From NCBI RefSeq assembly GCF_050436995.1, contig NC_134766.1, forward strand, positions 4,278,001 through 4,342,000: a DNA stretch of 64,000 bases. Direction: 5' to 3'. The notes under the pieces are model-generated. The model saw only the letters and a list, made by a program, of their open reading frames with translations, had not been told where the DNA came from and ran no database searches. Position 1 is the stretch's first letter, and each line of letters starts with the position of its first letter. Source of the DNA: Anticarsia gemmatalis. Lineage: Eukaryota > Arthropoda > Insecta > Lepidoptera > Erebidae. A program made the translations under genes and the position numbers. Below, one piece after another: positions 49,129-59,965 of the stretch.

Positions 49129-49345
49129 GAATGGCCGACTTACACACACACTCTATTGCACGTTCTTAGGAGCGGATACAGGATACAGGATTACGCACGG
49201 AAAGGACGGCGCGCTCTTTACTCGCGATTTTCTTCGCGGGCTTGCCAGATGAGCGCGGCGCACGCTCTTTCCTTTCCCCTTACACACCTTTTCAACACGC
49301 GCGATTGTTGTATCATGCGCGATAGAGTGTGTGTGTAAATAGGGC
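49129..49345. mobile_element. GC-rich inverted-repeat element (possible MITE)
   Basis: Ends carry ttacacacacactctattgc and the inverse gcgatagagtgtgtgtgtaa; the interior is CpG-rich. AATGGCC occurs just outside both ends and may be the target duplication. In the 3' flank of calbindin-32. Confidence 0.5.
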
Positions 49346-49521
49346 CGGCCAATGGCCCCTCTGAAAACCTTTACCATACAATACACGTCTTACAAATTGG
49401 CGCCAAAATTCAAAAACTCTAGGTACTCTACGACTAAAATGGCGGTGAATGTGTCAAAACATCGCGACGCTAGAAATTCGTTCGGATTACGGGACGGAGT
49501 GGCGGTTAACTTCGTAAACTC

Positions 49522-52500
49522 TTATGGAGTGACCGGTTCTTCCTCTTGGTGATGCTTGGCGAGGGCTAGCAGGATCATGGTGAGCTGTTTCCTACTTATT
49601 TTGCCTTCGCTGCTGTACTCGACGCCTTGTAGAATGGTCTCTTCGAATTCTAGAAGATCTTGAGCGTCGTAGTCCTGCAATGTAAAAATATTTATGTGTA
49701 ATACAACATTTTTTTGCTATATTGCTGAAAGGGTTTTTCTGTATAGATATATGTTAAGTAAGTATAATTAATATATTTATCAATTGCAGACTTGTTACAG
49801 GAATGACAATCAGTTTAGAAAATGAAACAAACAATGGTTCAGGACTTTGAAACCCATACAATTTATGGCAGCACAAAATACCGTTTAATTCCCAAAGTTC
49901 CGTAACCTAACCAATTCGTAGAAATGCCTAAACCTACAAAAAGGTATACCTTACATTATGCCCCCATTAGTTTACATATTCAAAGATACATTCAAAATTA
50001 TCTTACCACAAAGTGAAACCATCAATACAGACCTTTTTAACTAATTCTAATAAATCCTTGAGGAACCCTCGAAGTTCTTCGTTCTCGATTGAGCCGTTAT
50101 TATCCTGCAATGAGATCGTTACGTGAACAGTCGTTATGAGACAAACTTAGATTGTTTTAGTTCTAAGTTTCGCCGTCGACTGAGAAAATATTGGCATGAC
50201 CTTTGGATTTTAAGGCCTTTGAAACGACGCAAATCTGGCTCAGTTTAATGAAATTCAAGAAACTGTAGGACGGAAAGTAACTAAGTTACATTCTAAAATA
50301 TGTGTATAGTTTTAAATATAAAAAATAGGGCACCTTCAATTTTTATTATGTTTAACAAATTAATTATGATTTTTTTGTAATTTTCAATGCTAAGACAGTT
50401 GGGTCGATTTAGATAGGCAGGGTTATAGATTTTACTTGGGAAAGGTCAAAAGTTGTGTTCATTGAAAACTTTGACAACATATTAAACGATTTTTATTGAA
50501 AAATAAACAGTTTTCCATTTGCTACACAAGTGCACGTAGATTAAAATGGGTGATAGAAATGTGTGTCAAAATTCTCTAATAAATAATAATAAATATCTTA
50601 CCCTATCGTATAGAGAGAAAACTCTTTCTATATCATCCTTCGTTAGTTTCGTAGCTCCCTGTGAACATAAATAATTTATAAGCATACATAAATCGTATAT
50701 TTTTAATATTCTAATTTTGTGGCAGCTGGTAGTTTCTCCGTTTTAATTGAAGCATTTTAGTCAAGTACATAAAGAAAAAGATTCAAAATATATCAGAAAT
50801 AATTTTAAAAATACATAAAAATTGCTTAAGGTAAGGACATTTCAATTTTTTTTAAGTCATATAAATATTATTGAAATAAGAATTATTATAATACTATGTT
50901 TTATTAATCAAATATGTGTTTAAATTATTGTAGACATTATTTTTACATTTTAGTTTATCGCATTGTACGGTAGTCCCATGTTGGGCGCTAACAATGTTTA
51001 ATATAAATAAATATTTTTAATTCAACCAAAAGTACATCGAAAATCTGCAACTTAATTAACTAATTAGCCACCATCATACACGTTTTTATTTAACAAAGCC
51101 ATTTAATTAAGACTTAACGAACTAAAAACTCTAGAATGTACAAAGTTGTGCAACTTATATTGTACAAGACTTGAACTTTTTCTATTAAAGCTATAAAAAG
51201 TGTCATCTAAACTCTATGCTATTTCTAGAAAATATTGTGCAATCTATAAACTTTACATTGTAGACTAATTTATTCCCCTAATTTTTATCCTGTCTCACTA
51301 GTAAAAGTCGTGTGGGCCCTGATTAGTAATACAGTGTTTTGTCTTTTTCACTCATATTCAGTTTCAAAATTGATTGAAAGCGACAGAACACTGTTTAACT
51401 AATCAGAGCTTTCAAAACTTTTATAAGTAAGCCAGTAAGTGTATAGTATTAGTTGAAATTTGAATTTAACGGACTTTTAAAATAAAATATCGTACTACCC
51501 TCAAAAAAGAATCGTAAGCAAAATCTGTGAGGACTCACCTCGATGCCCTCCTATGAGTGCGGAGTGCAGACACAAGCGTTAGTGTTAGGATAGACAGACA
51601 GACAGGCAAACAAATAATAGGTAATGTGCTAGAAATTAGACTGTCAGTAGTAATTTAGACTGTATACTCTTTGAAATTGAGTGGGATATTGTTTGACACA
51701 ATTTGGTAGTTATTACGATTGAATGTGAATGTTTTGATAGCAGGGTAACTTGTAAAGATGTTTTTAAATTTTGCAATAATGTAGGGTAAAGGCGCTTTTA
51801 CATAGCTTTTCAATTAAAGTTGGGAAACAAACAAAATTTTGCATAAAATAAATCTCGAAAACAGGTTTTTGGACAAACAGTGCCGTTAAAAAAAAATTGA
51901 GGAGATAATGGCCAACATTTTGACCCACCTATCAATGTAAGACTGATTTTAATCTCTCCTCCAAAAGTATTTTTATAGTAAGTTATTGATTTCGATATGT
52001 TCATTCTTATTAGTATATCGGCTCATAAATTTCTCTGAATGCAAAAGCGTCTTCCAATATTTGATAAAATAATGGTTTTAATGTATGTAATATTGCAAAA
52101 TACATATAATGATTTTACAACAGTATGTCCGTGTATAGTATGCACTATGATAATGTCCATGTGTGATTTCAACCAATCGGGATCTATTGCAGTTATTCAT
52201 TTGTTTCATAGAAGCAGAACAAAAAGGAAAGGAAGTAGTGATATATCTTGCGTAATAATAATAATAAATATTCGCACAAAATTAGATATTTTAAATAAAA
52301 AATGTCTATTATGAAAAATTGTGTTTAATGCAGACTATGGACACAGTAGTAAATAAACTGGAAATCATTAAATCTGTTAAAAATTATTAACCTTAGAAGT
52401 AATTCCCTGAAGGCAATATAATTTTAAATTTTTTTTATGGGCCGTATATCACAGCTTATCACAACAGCGCCCACCAAACTTGTTTAAAAAGTGCAGGATT

Positions 52501-55500
52501 AAAAGGCCCTGCATTAAAAACTACTCAAAGTTTCACAAGCTCACTTAAGTATATGGAACATTTATTATGTACTTGATACATAGACGCGACAGTAGAATAT
52601 AAAGCTTTCCAGTTTACTTACTCAAAAGACTGAGACGTAACATGCAAGCAGTTGATAAAGCATTAACACTGGCTGCAGCCTTGTCTATGAAAACGAATGA
52701 AAAAAGTGAAAATGTGCGGCATAAGCATGAAATTTATATCTAATACCTTACACATTCGTTCAACAGCCAACTAGTCCCAAGTTTTTTGTAATTTTATGAG
52801 ACTTGCGCTTCGATTTCGAGCGACTTCATAGTTATAGATCACGGGTTCCCAACCTTTTCTTAGTCCGGGACCACTTTTATATTATTCTTGTTAGCAGGGA
52901 CCACAATGTAAGTATATTAAAAATAAAGTGTCAGATTATTCCTGAAAATTTAAAGTTTAAAGTCACTCGCGGACCATATATTGACTTGACGGACCACAGG
53001 TTGGGAGCCACTGATCTAGATAATAGAAAGAAAATCCAGCATTAAGTTTTGCGCACCCTGATACTAAGTTCTTAAGAAAATTCTGCAAGTATGCTAATGC
53101 GGATCAAAATTCCGTAACAATCCCAGTTTAGATGTTTGCGACACCTATATTTCTCCATACGAGAACATATCGAAGGAACAATTGCACTGTTGGTCTGTTG
53201 AACGAATGTGCAAAGTCAAAATGTGTTATATTACCACAAGACGAATACCTAGAGATGTGAAAAATGCACAGTTATTTATAGTTATTGATATTATGTCTGT
53301 ATTTATGATTAATAATATTTACATATACATAGATATATTTATGATTTTAATATGTATTTTAGACAATGTTTAGACAGATAATTTTGTTAAATTTCTAAGA
53401 CTGTGTTAATAAACGTCTAGTCAAAAGGTTTCCACAAGTCCTGAATGAAAATCTACTTTTTTGAGAACATTAGATACCTATGCTTTAATTTGACCAAATA
53501 CTCCGATTTTATTATAGTTAGATACAATCAGCTTGATTTCATTTCAAATATTTTTTTATCGTTTAGGAAATTGACGTCAAGCATTTGAAAATCTTAAAAA
53601 AAAATCCTATATTTTTTCTATTTGTTTATTAACACAGTCTATAAGTCCCAAGTTTGACATAAACAACATGGAGGTTGTTGCAAATATGGCGGTTGGCGGG
53701 AAATGAAGTGTCACTCACCTTGAACACTTGTCTGCAAAGGAAGTTCTCTTTGACGGGCAGCAGTCTGCAAACACGCAAACGTTTTTAAAAACTAATATTG
53801 CTATATTTTTGTTATTTGTATATAGGTTCCGGCTAAGAAAATAAAAGTTCCTAGTATTATTGAATTAAAAATACAATACGATAACTATTACAAAAAGCTA
53901 ATTAATAAAAATCACTGTATGTAACTACTCTCAATTCTTTAATGAACCAGGGAACAAATTAGCCGTACGTAAATATTTCTAAAAATAAGGATCGATTTTT
54001 TTTTATTTTAATCTAAAACTGAATGTAAGGTCTCTAGTTACAACAATCTTGATTTAAAAAAGAAATTATTACACATAGGTAGCCTTCTAAAGGTTGAAAA
54101 TGTAACTCGATTAATATTTCATATGTTTCGGGTCAATTTGTCTCGTATTTTAAACGTGCGCAAATAATAGGCAGTACGTGTGTTGATGTCAACTTATTTA
54201 ACATTTTCACCGTACACGATCAATAACGAATCTCCCAATTTAATCCACAGCGGCGCCGTGCGGGGTTAATTAAATTTATTTAAAACTCGGACACAAAATT
54301 CGCCGAATAACGATTAAATTTTAATCAAATATGATTGCGATACCTGATACTCTCAAATGTAATATTAAAGTTTATTTTTAAAACGATACGTAGCGCTCTC
54401 CATTTGCTAAATTAAATAATTAAAATTCTAGAGATAGATACCTAGTGCATAGATAATATTGCGGCCTAAATGTTTTTCGATTCTGATTAGAACTTTCGAC
54501 TTGATACTTACTTTGCCATTTCAGAAAGTTGTAATCTGCCGTCTTTATTGGAGTCAAAAACTTGGAGCTGTAAACAAAAATATTTTATTTTATATACTTA
54601 TTATTTGTTCTTTAATATGCAGCCAGGAGTTTGTGTGATACAAACTCCTGGCTGCATATTAAAGAACAAAAAGTAAAGATGAAATTATATAAACATTGTC
54701 GATTTCAATCTGTGTCTGTAATATTTACATTGTTATGAGTCCAACAATGAGGTTTCATTTCAATTTTCTTGCGTCTGAAATCATTTACTGGCAAAAACTC
54801 CGAAAAAAATATTTGATGCCATTAAGTTTTACTTTTTACATTTCTTTTTTAAATTAATTAATGACATCTTGTGTTTTTTTTCGTGAAATTATAACCAGTA
54901 TTACGAGAAGTATTATGTAAGACCTATATCGGGGGAAAAAGAAAAGATTAACTGTTGAAATTAATAATTCTTGTATGTGATTAATAAAAAAAATTGTAGC
55001 TTATTATTTTTTTACTATAAACATTTCATATATTGTTGCCTAGCATGACTCACCTTTTAAAATCAGTTATAAGTATGAATTGCGATAGTAACATTATAAA
55101 TAGATACCTCGCAATCATTTTACAAATTAATTAATCATTCATAATACTTAATCTGTATGGCCTGATGTTTTCTGAGGAAATGATAAATTTATAATGCTAT
55201 TAATGTGTTTACCTCACAATCAGTGAAAAGATAATCGTGTAAATAAATCGGACCGGGGAAAATATAGAAACTGGAAAAACCGATAAGACGGATAGTATAT
55301 TGGCTAATTTACCCCCGGTTTCTGAGTACATTTAACGGTAGTTTATCAATTTAATAGAGTTTTTTTTTAACTTTTTTTATATGAGTTTTGACACTGTTGA
55401 ATAGATAAACTACTGCTAAATGTACCTCAGAAACCGGGGGTTAGTGGGACGGGACGAACCTGTGTAAAACCTTCCACTGAATTTACTAGTACTGACTTTG

Positions 55501-58067
55501 TTTTGTTCCAAAATAAATAATTTTTGACATAACATCTCGCTACCTAGAATTCCGAATTTGCGTAAATGGGTACCAATTTTTTTTCTTTGTTAAACAAATT
55601 GATATTACAACTATAATTTGTACAACAGGTTGGATATAATTTATGTATTGTATGAAAATTATGCTTATGATTACCATGGTGTCTGTGTATTCAATGAGTT
55701 TATCTTCTGATACGTCGTTTATCTTCTTCGCTTCTTTTAGAAGATCTCGGAGGAAATTCTGTAAGAGAAATAATAATAAAATAACTATCTTATATCATAA
55801 TGTTCTCGAAAATCGTGCCGTATTCAGCACAATTAGCGGATTCATGGATAGAGACCCGCTGCTTACAACTTTTCTCCCCAAAAAAGAATTTATCAGTATT
55901 AAGCAAACCAAGTCAATCAAAACTTCTGGGGTCCGGCTTATTTTACAAGATATTTGGTGGAAGAATAAGACCAATCGTCAGATTCAAGCTCGTCTTAATC
56001 TTATCCTGTAATCATCATTATGTGTGCTGTTCCGTTTACCTTCAGTTCATCAGCCTCGATGTATCCACTGCCATCTGTATCGTATTCCCGCCATATCTGA
56101 AACAAATATAATAATATTCTCTTTGATTTTATTCGAGAGGTACATTTGTATAATATCAACTTAAATTTATTGTGCAACACAAAATCCGGCCCACAAAATA
56201 GCGTGTAGATTTCATTAATTTCTGTCATATTTTTTGTATGAAATAAAAAGAACTTAGATGGAAGTATCGTGATCTGAACTTTACTAAGTACTTTAGTTGT
56301 TAAATTGATTCTGTTTTCGATTATAACGAATAAAATCATATAACTTTCTAGACGTGACCTTAAACCTCAAAGATATTGTGCAGGCGGCGCCAAAACTAGT
56401 AAAATAAAACCAACTTTTTATTAGCACGCTCACTATTCTTCTATTATTCTTCGTAGAATTTTTCACGAATTTTATTTATTTTTCTAATAAAACGGATAGT
56501 ATAGAAAACTAAATTAGTTTTAATACTGTATCCACTGCACAGTTTCCGATTTTCCGATTTTTATCAAAGGACCTCATTCCGGAAAGAGAGATTTGGACAG
56601 CAGTGGATGTGGTTAATCTAATGAAAATTATTCGATATAAATACTCACAACTTCTTTTAAAATGTTCAACTTCTTTGTAATACTTCCATTAACCACTACT
56701 TCTTTTAAAAAACCACAAGTTTTTTCCACCTACAATTTTGGACACGATTATAATGATTATCGTATTATATTACAACCAATGGAACTTATCATATACATCT
56801 TTGATTTATAACACTAAAATAGTCATAAATAGCAGCAAATCAAAGGAAATAATCCCCTAAGCCCACTTAATAAATACTAAACTTCCTAACATCTTATTTC
56901 TGGATAAAATATATTTAGAAATAACTTTCTTGAGCCTTATTAAGAGTTCTTACATAGTTCTAGGTCAGTTATAAGATATATTAATAAGTTTATATGGATA
57001 GTCTAACAACTTATCAGAGAGTCTTGCAAGATTTGGATCCTTAGTGACCTATTGTGTTATGCAGCTGACGGTGGCCTGTTTGATACATTTATTTTTCTGT
57101 TAGAAATAAGAAAAGTATTTATTATCATCTAGATAAACCGTGCATGTCAAGCTTTTGGCTGTATAACAGCAATATCTTTATTTATATAATTCTTCTGTAA
57201 GTGTGTATGACACTGAACTTCTCTTAAACGACTGGACCGATATTGATGAAATTTTTTGTGTGTCTTCAAGGGGATCTGAGAATGGTTTAGAGTCACAATT
57301 TTGTCCGCTGGACAATGTTTTTTTGTTTAATTTTTATGGCAAAACAACGTTTGCCGGGTAAGCTAGTTTCATATATATTTCATCATCAGGTTACTGCTTT
57401 CCTCTAAACACAAGATAATTTACAATTCCAACCAGTTGTACCTGAGATTAGCGCGTCTAAAACAAACAAGCTCATCAGCTTTATGTTATTATAGTAAGTA
57501 AATATTTCTGTTTTTGTAGACTAACCTTCATAAATTCCACGCTGGACTCCAGTGGGTTATCGAATCGGAAGAGCAGCAGAAAGTTTTCCTCCATCGGAAG
57601 TAGCTGTGCCAACTGTAGAAAAAAACATTACTGTAAAAAGGTATTATAACTTTGAGTAATAAAAACAATAGTAAAATTGACTAACATTAATACATACATA
57701 AATCACGCCTGTTATATGTAATATCCTTATGTGTAGGTAAATGTGTATAAAATACAGCCATGTTTTTACTATAATAACAATGTTTGAGGGCTTGACATTA
57801 AAAATGTACTACCAAAATAGTTCTTACGGAGCCCGGTAGAGGCGCTAAACAGGTTTCCGTGTAAAATTTCTCGATAGCTAGCCGGTTGACGGCAGTCGAT
57901 AGTATTAGAAAATCGAGCTAATTGGGCACTTTAACAAACTCCAGTATTTTAAAAACCAAGCTCTAATTATAAATTACAAAAAAATAATACCGCTTAGACC
58001 GACTCGTCTCGGAAATCGAACCTGAAAACTCGTGTTTAGCAGTGGTACATACTACCGCTGAGTCCAA

Positions 58068-58122
<55 letters not shown>

Positions 58123-58446
58123 CAACTCCCGCACTAAGAATTGCTCTTGTGTCGCGGGGACTTTTACAAACATACAAACAACGGACACAAAGCACAACCA
58201 GACCCGAAGCAATTATTTGTGGATCGCACAAATAATTGCTCCGTGTGGGAATCGAACCCACGACCTCCCGTTGCAGTGGTATCGGCGTGGCGACCTAAAC
58301 CACTGCGCCACGGAGGCAGTCAAGGAGGTTTACAATAAAAGTGTCATATAAATTACCTCTCTTATGTCAATCTTGCCGTCTTGGTTGTCATCATAGGCCT
58401 CCATGAAGCAAGCCTTCAGTTCCACTAGCATTTCATCTGACACCGC
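49522..58446 (-). CDS. Cbp53E: Calbindin-32 (EF-hand calcium buffer), C-terminal 233 residues; 5' exons not found
   Basis: A neuronal and muscle calcium-binding protein, the insect relative of calbindin-D28k and calretinin, with six EF-hands. Ten exons on the minus strand: 58446-58357, 57612-57526, 56096-56040, 55758-55675, 54567-54512, 53764-53719, 50658-50602, 50104-50033 and 49674-49522 give nine certain joins (one split codon, between 54512 and 53764; all others phase 0); two optional exons are listed separately. EF loops seen: DDNQDGKIDIRE, YDTDGSGYIEADE, FDSNKDGRLQLSE, YDRDNNGSIENEE (joined across 50602/50104) and the degenerate EYSSEGKISRKQ. The sequence is very close to the fly protein as I remember it. 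The first ~77 residues (EF-hand 1) were not seen below 61.5 kb, so the 5' exons probably lie beyond the window and would enclose the MADF genes. Confidence 0.93.
51320..51405. repeat. Short inverted repeat in a calbindin-32 intron
   Basis: Arms tgattagtaatacagtgttt and the inverse near 51382-51405 match at about 21 of 24 positions. Possible small foldback MITE. Confidence 0.5.
51539..51550 (-). other. Candidate 12-nt microexon of calbindin-32
   Basis: Between the exon ending CRQVFK and the exon starting GATKLTK, the minus strand has gcactcatag, GAGGGCATCGAG, gtgagtcc: an AG acceptor, 12 nt and a consensus donor. Two ctaac branch-point words lie about 30-40 nt upstream of the acceptor. In phase 0 it adds EGIE without disturbing the frame. 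Expression is unproven. Confidence 0.5.
52840..53013. mobile_element. hAT-type MITE in a calbindin-32 intron
   Basis: Ends cacgggttcccaacc and ggttgggagccactg, with internal gggaccac / ggaccac repeats. The flanking 8-mers ttatagat and atctagat are an imperfect (6 of 8) target duplication. Confidence 0.65.
53398..53640. mobile_element. Inverted-repeat element in a calbindin-32 intron
   Basis: Ends AGACTGTGTTAATAAAC and GTTTATTAACACAGTCT are exact inverse copies 243 bp apart. Non-coding; probably a MITE. It ends 79 bp below the exon at 53719. Confidence 0.6.
54604..54670. repeat. Perfect 31-bp palindrome in a calbindin-32 intron
   Basis: Arms 54604-54634 and 54640-54670 are exact reverse complements, with a 5-nt spacer (gtgat); the left arm begins TTTGTTCTTTAATATGCAGC. 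It starts 37 bp upstream of the exon at 54567. Confidence 0.92.
55312..55440. mobile_element. Foldback MITE family F, copy 2
   Basis: Begins CCCCCGGTTTCTGAG and ends CTCAGAAACCGGGGG, flanked on both sides by TTA, as PIF/Harbinger-type MITEs often are. In a calbindin-32 intron. Confidence 0.75.
56649..56729 (-). other. Candidate 81-nt extra exon of calbindin-32
   Basis: Between the exon ending SSVEFMK and the exon starting IWREYD, which are contiguous in the fly protein as I recall it, the minus strand offers an AG acceptor (aaaattgtag), an 81-nt stop-free stretch and a consensus donor (gtgagtat). Read in phase 0 it adds 27 residues including GFLKEVVVNGSITKKLNIL. The pyrimidine tract is weak. 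Could be a cassette exon or chance. Confidence 0.4.
57175..57366 (+). mobile_element. Second Helitron-like family, copy 2
   Basis: Starts TCTTTATTTATATAATTCTT and ends GGGTAAGCTAG before a T. Shares the body of the copy at 25962-26148 up to gaatggtttaga, then differs. In a calbindin-32 intron. Confidence 0.7.
57420..57492 (-). mobile_element. Helitron-like element, copy 9, fragment
   Basis: Only the gtacctgagattagcgcgtc...ctcatcagctttatgttatt end of the main family remains. It ends 34 bp below the exon at 57526. Confidence 0.55.
57801..57905 (+). repeat. Interspersed repeat K, copy 2
   Basis: Matches 49023-49126 over aaaatgtact, the ggcgct segment, atttctcgatagctagccgg and agtcgatagta. Confidence 0.6.
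58073..58317 (-). mobile_element. tRNA-derived SINE, copy 3, full length with 44-nt tail
   Basis: Minus-strand head ctccgtggcgcagtggttta has an A box, and gtgggttcgattcccac a perfect B box. The body matches the copies at 20046 and 44428, and the tail is 44 uninterrupted A (T on the plus strand). Flanks agtccaaaaagg and agtcaaggagg look like a diverged target duplication. Best-preserved SINE of the window, 39 bp from calbindin-32 exon 58357-58446. Confidence 0.88.
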
Positions 58447-58630
58447 CTGCGAACAACGAACAATATAACTTTATTAAAAGGCACTTTAAAACAGGAATTA
58501 TAAGTATTTTAGAGAGTATTATAAGATTTATTTCGTTCTTAAAGTATTAAAGAAATAGACATGTTTTTTTTTCTTGGAATTTGCGAATATTATCATAGTT
58601 TATCTCGGAATTAAGAACGATTATATAATA

Positions 58631-58866
58631 CTAGCTGACCCGCGCAACTTTGCTTGCGTCACATAAATTTACCCCGTTTTTGTAACATTTTTCACTGGTA
58701 CGCTGCTCCTATTGGTCGTAGCGTGATGATATATAGCCTAAAGCCTTCCTCGATAAATGGGCTATCTAACACTGAAAGAATTTTTCAAATCAGGCCAGTG
58801 GTTCCTGAGATTAGCGCGTTCAAACAAACAAACAAACAAACTCTTCAGCTTTATAATATTATATAG
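58631..58866 (-). mobile_element. Helitron-like element, copy 10 (tandem with copy 11)
   Basis: Family ends and internal words as in copies 1-8. It is followed after two bases by another copy in the same orientation. Confidence 0.75.
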
Positions 58867-58868
58867 TA

Positions 58869-59126
58869 CTAGCTGACCCGCGCAACTTCGCTTGCGTCAC
58901 TTAAGAGAGACTGGATCAAAAATTTCCCCGTTTTTGTAACATTTTTCGTTACTACTCTGCTCCTAATGGCCGTAGCGTGATGTTATATAGCCTATAGCCT
59001 TCCTCAATAAATGGGCTAACTAACACTGAAAGAATTTTTCAAATCGGACCAGTAGTTCCTGAGATTAGCGCGTTCAAACAAACAAACAAACAAACAAACT
59101 CTTCAGCTTTATAATATTAGTATAGA
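58869..59126 (-). mobile_element. Helitron-like element, copy 11 (tandem with copy 10)
   Basis: Full-length family member from CTAGCTGACCCGCGCAAC to attagtataga, with (caaa)n before the end. Confidence 0.8.
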
Positions 59127-59154
59127 TACATGTATAATAAATATCGAAAAGTTT

Positions 59155-59232
59155 TTATTGTGTCGGGTTTGAACTGCCGACAACTTGCATATGAGGTGCA
59201 AGCTTAAACCACTTGACTATCATGGCTCTATA
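59155..59232 (-). repeat. tRNA-related SINE head, second family
   Basis: On the minus strand agccatgatagtcaagtggt then cggcagttcaaacccgacac gives A-box- and B-box-like words at tRNA spacing. The head differs from the copies at 20046 and 58073. Not a functional tRNA: no clean cloverleaf or anticodon stem was found. Confidence 0.55.
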
Positions 59233-59788
59233 CTATACTGGGTTTCTGCAAGATAACTTTAAATGATGTAAATCTTAACGTTTTTTTAATTGGAATAGTT
59301 GATTCGATTATAAAATGTGTTTAGTGTGACTGCTTTTAATTCAAGAGTACCCAGGCGTCATCAGGAGTCATATTCCTTGTGACCTTATATCCTATCTGGT
59401 TATTAAATTCTATGTGAGCAATCCCGCAGCTAAAACTAAATTATTGTACGCAGAAATGGCTGCCGATTTACGTAGTTTCGATATTAATTTGCGTACAATT
59501 GTATTGTTCAGGAATTTGTTCGGTTTCAGTACTGCAATATGCTAACGGGGTTAGCCACAAATGAAACGAAATGTAGTTTAGCCGTCTTTATTATCTTCCG
59601 ACATATTATATTAATAATAAAGATAATTGTACTGTATTTCACAGTGCCCAAATCGTTTTTAAGATTTGTTAAATAAAATTTCTGATTCTATTTATCACGC
59701 TGCGCTACGAACTACGGCATTAAAGTTATCCCCGTAAAAAGGAGTGGAACTGTGTGGCGAAAACAGTCTATTTACTAGCTAATACATA

Positions 59789-59965
59789 CGTATATACATA
59801 GAATTACGCCTTCTTCCCATAGGGGTAGGTAGAGACTAGAGAACGTTACTTGGTACGATCCTTGCAAACTTCCCAAGCTTAATTAACATTAACATCCATA
59901 CATTTTATTATACAGGACCACCGATTACGAATACCACGCACCTGATCTTTTTGCAAGATATCACT
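59789..59965 (+). repeat. Interspersed repeat P, copy 2
   Basis: Shares tcttcccataggggtaggta, ttggtacgatccttgcaaac and aggaccaccgattacgaata with the copy at 15899-16070. Confidence 0.6.

Noticed and set aside
55643..56111. Plus-strand frames of 122 and 103 codons
   Set aside because: They run antisense across two well-defined calbindin-32 exons.
58073..58116. Poly-T run as a transcription terminator
   Set aside because: It is the reverse complement of the SINE A tail.
58240..58317. tRNA gene
   Set aside because: The tRNA-like head continues into a SINE body with a long A tail, and related copies occur at 20046 and 44428; it is a SINE, not a functional tRNA.
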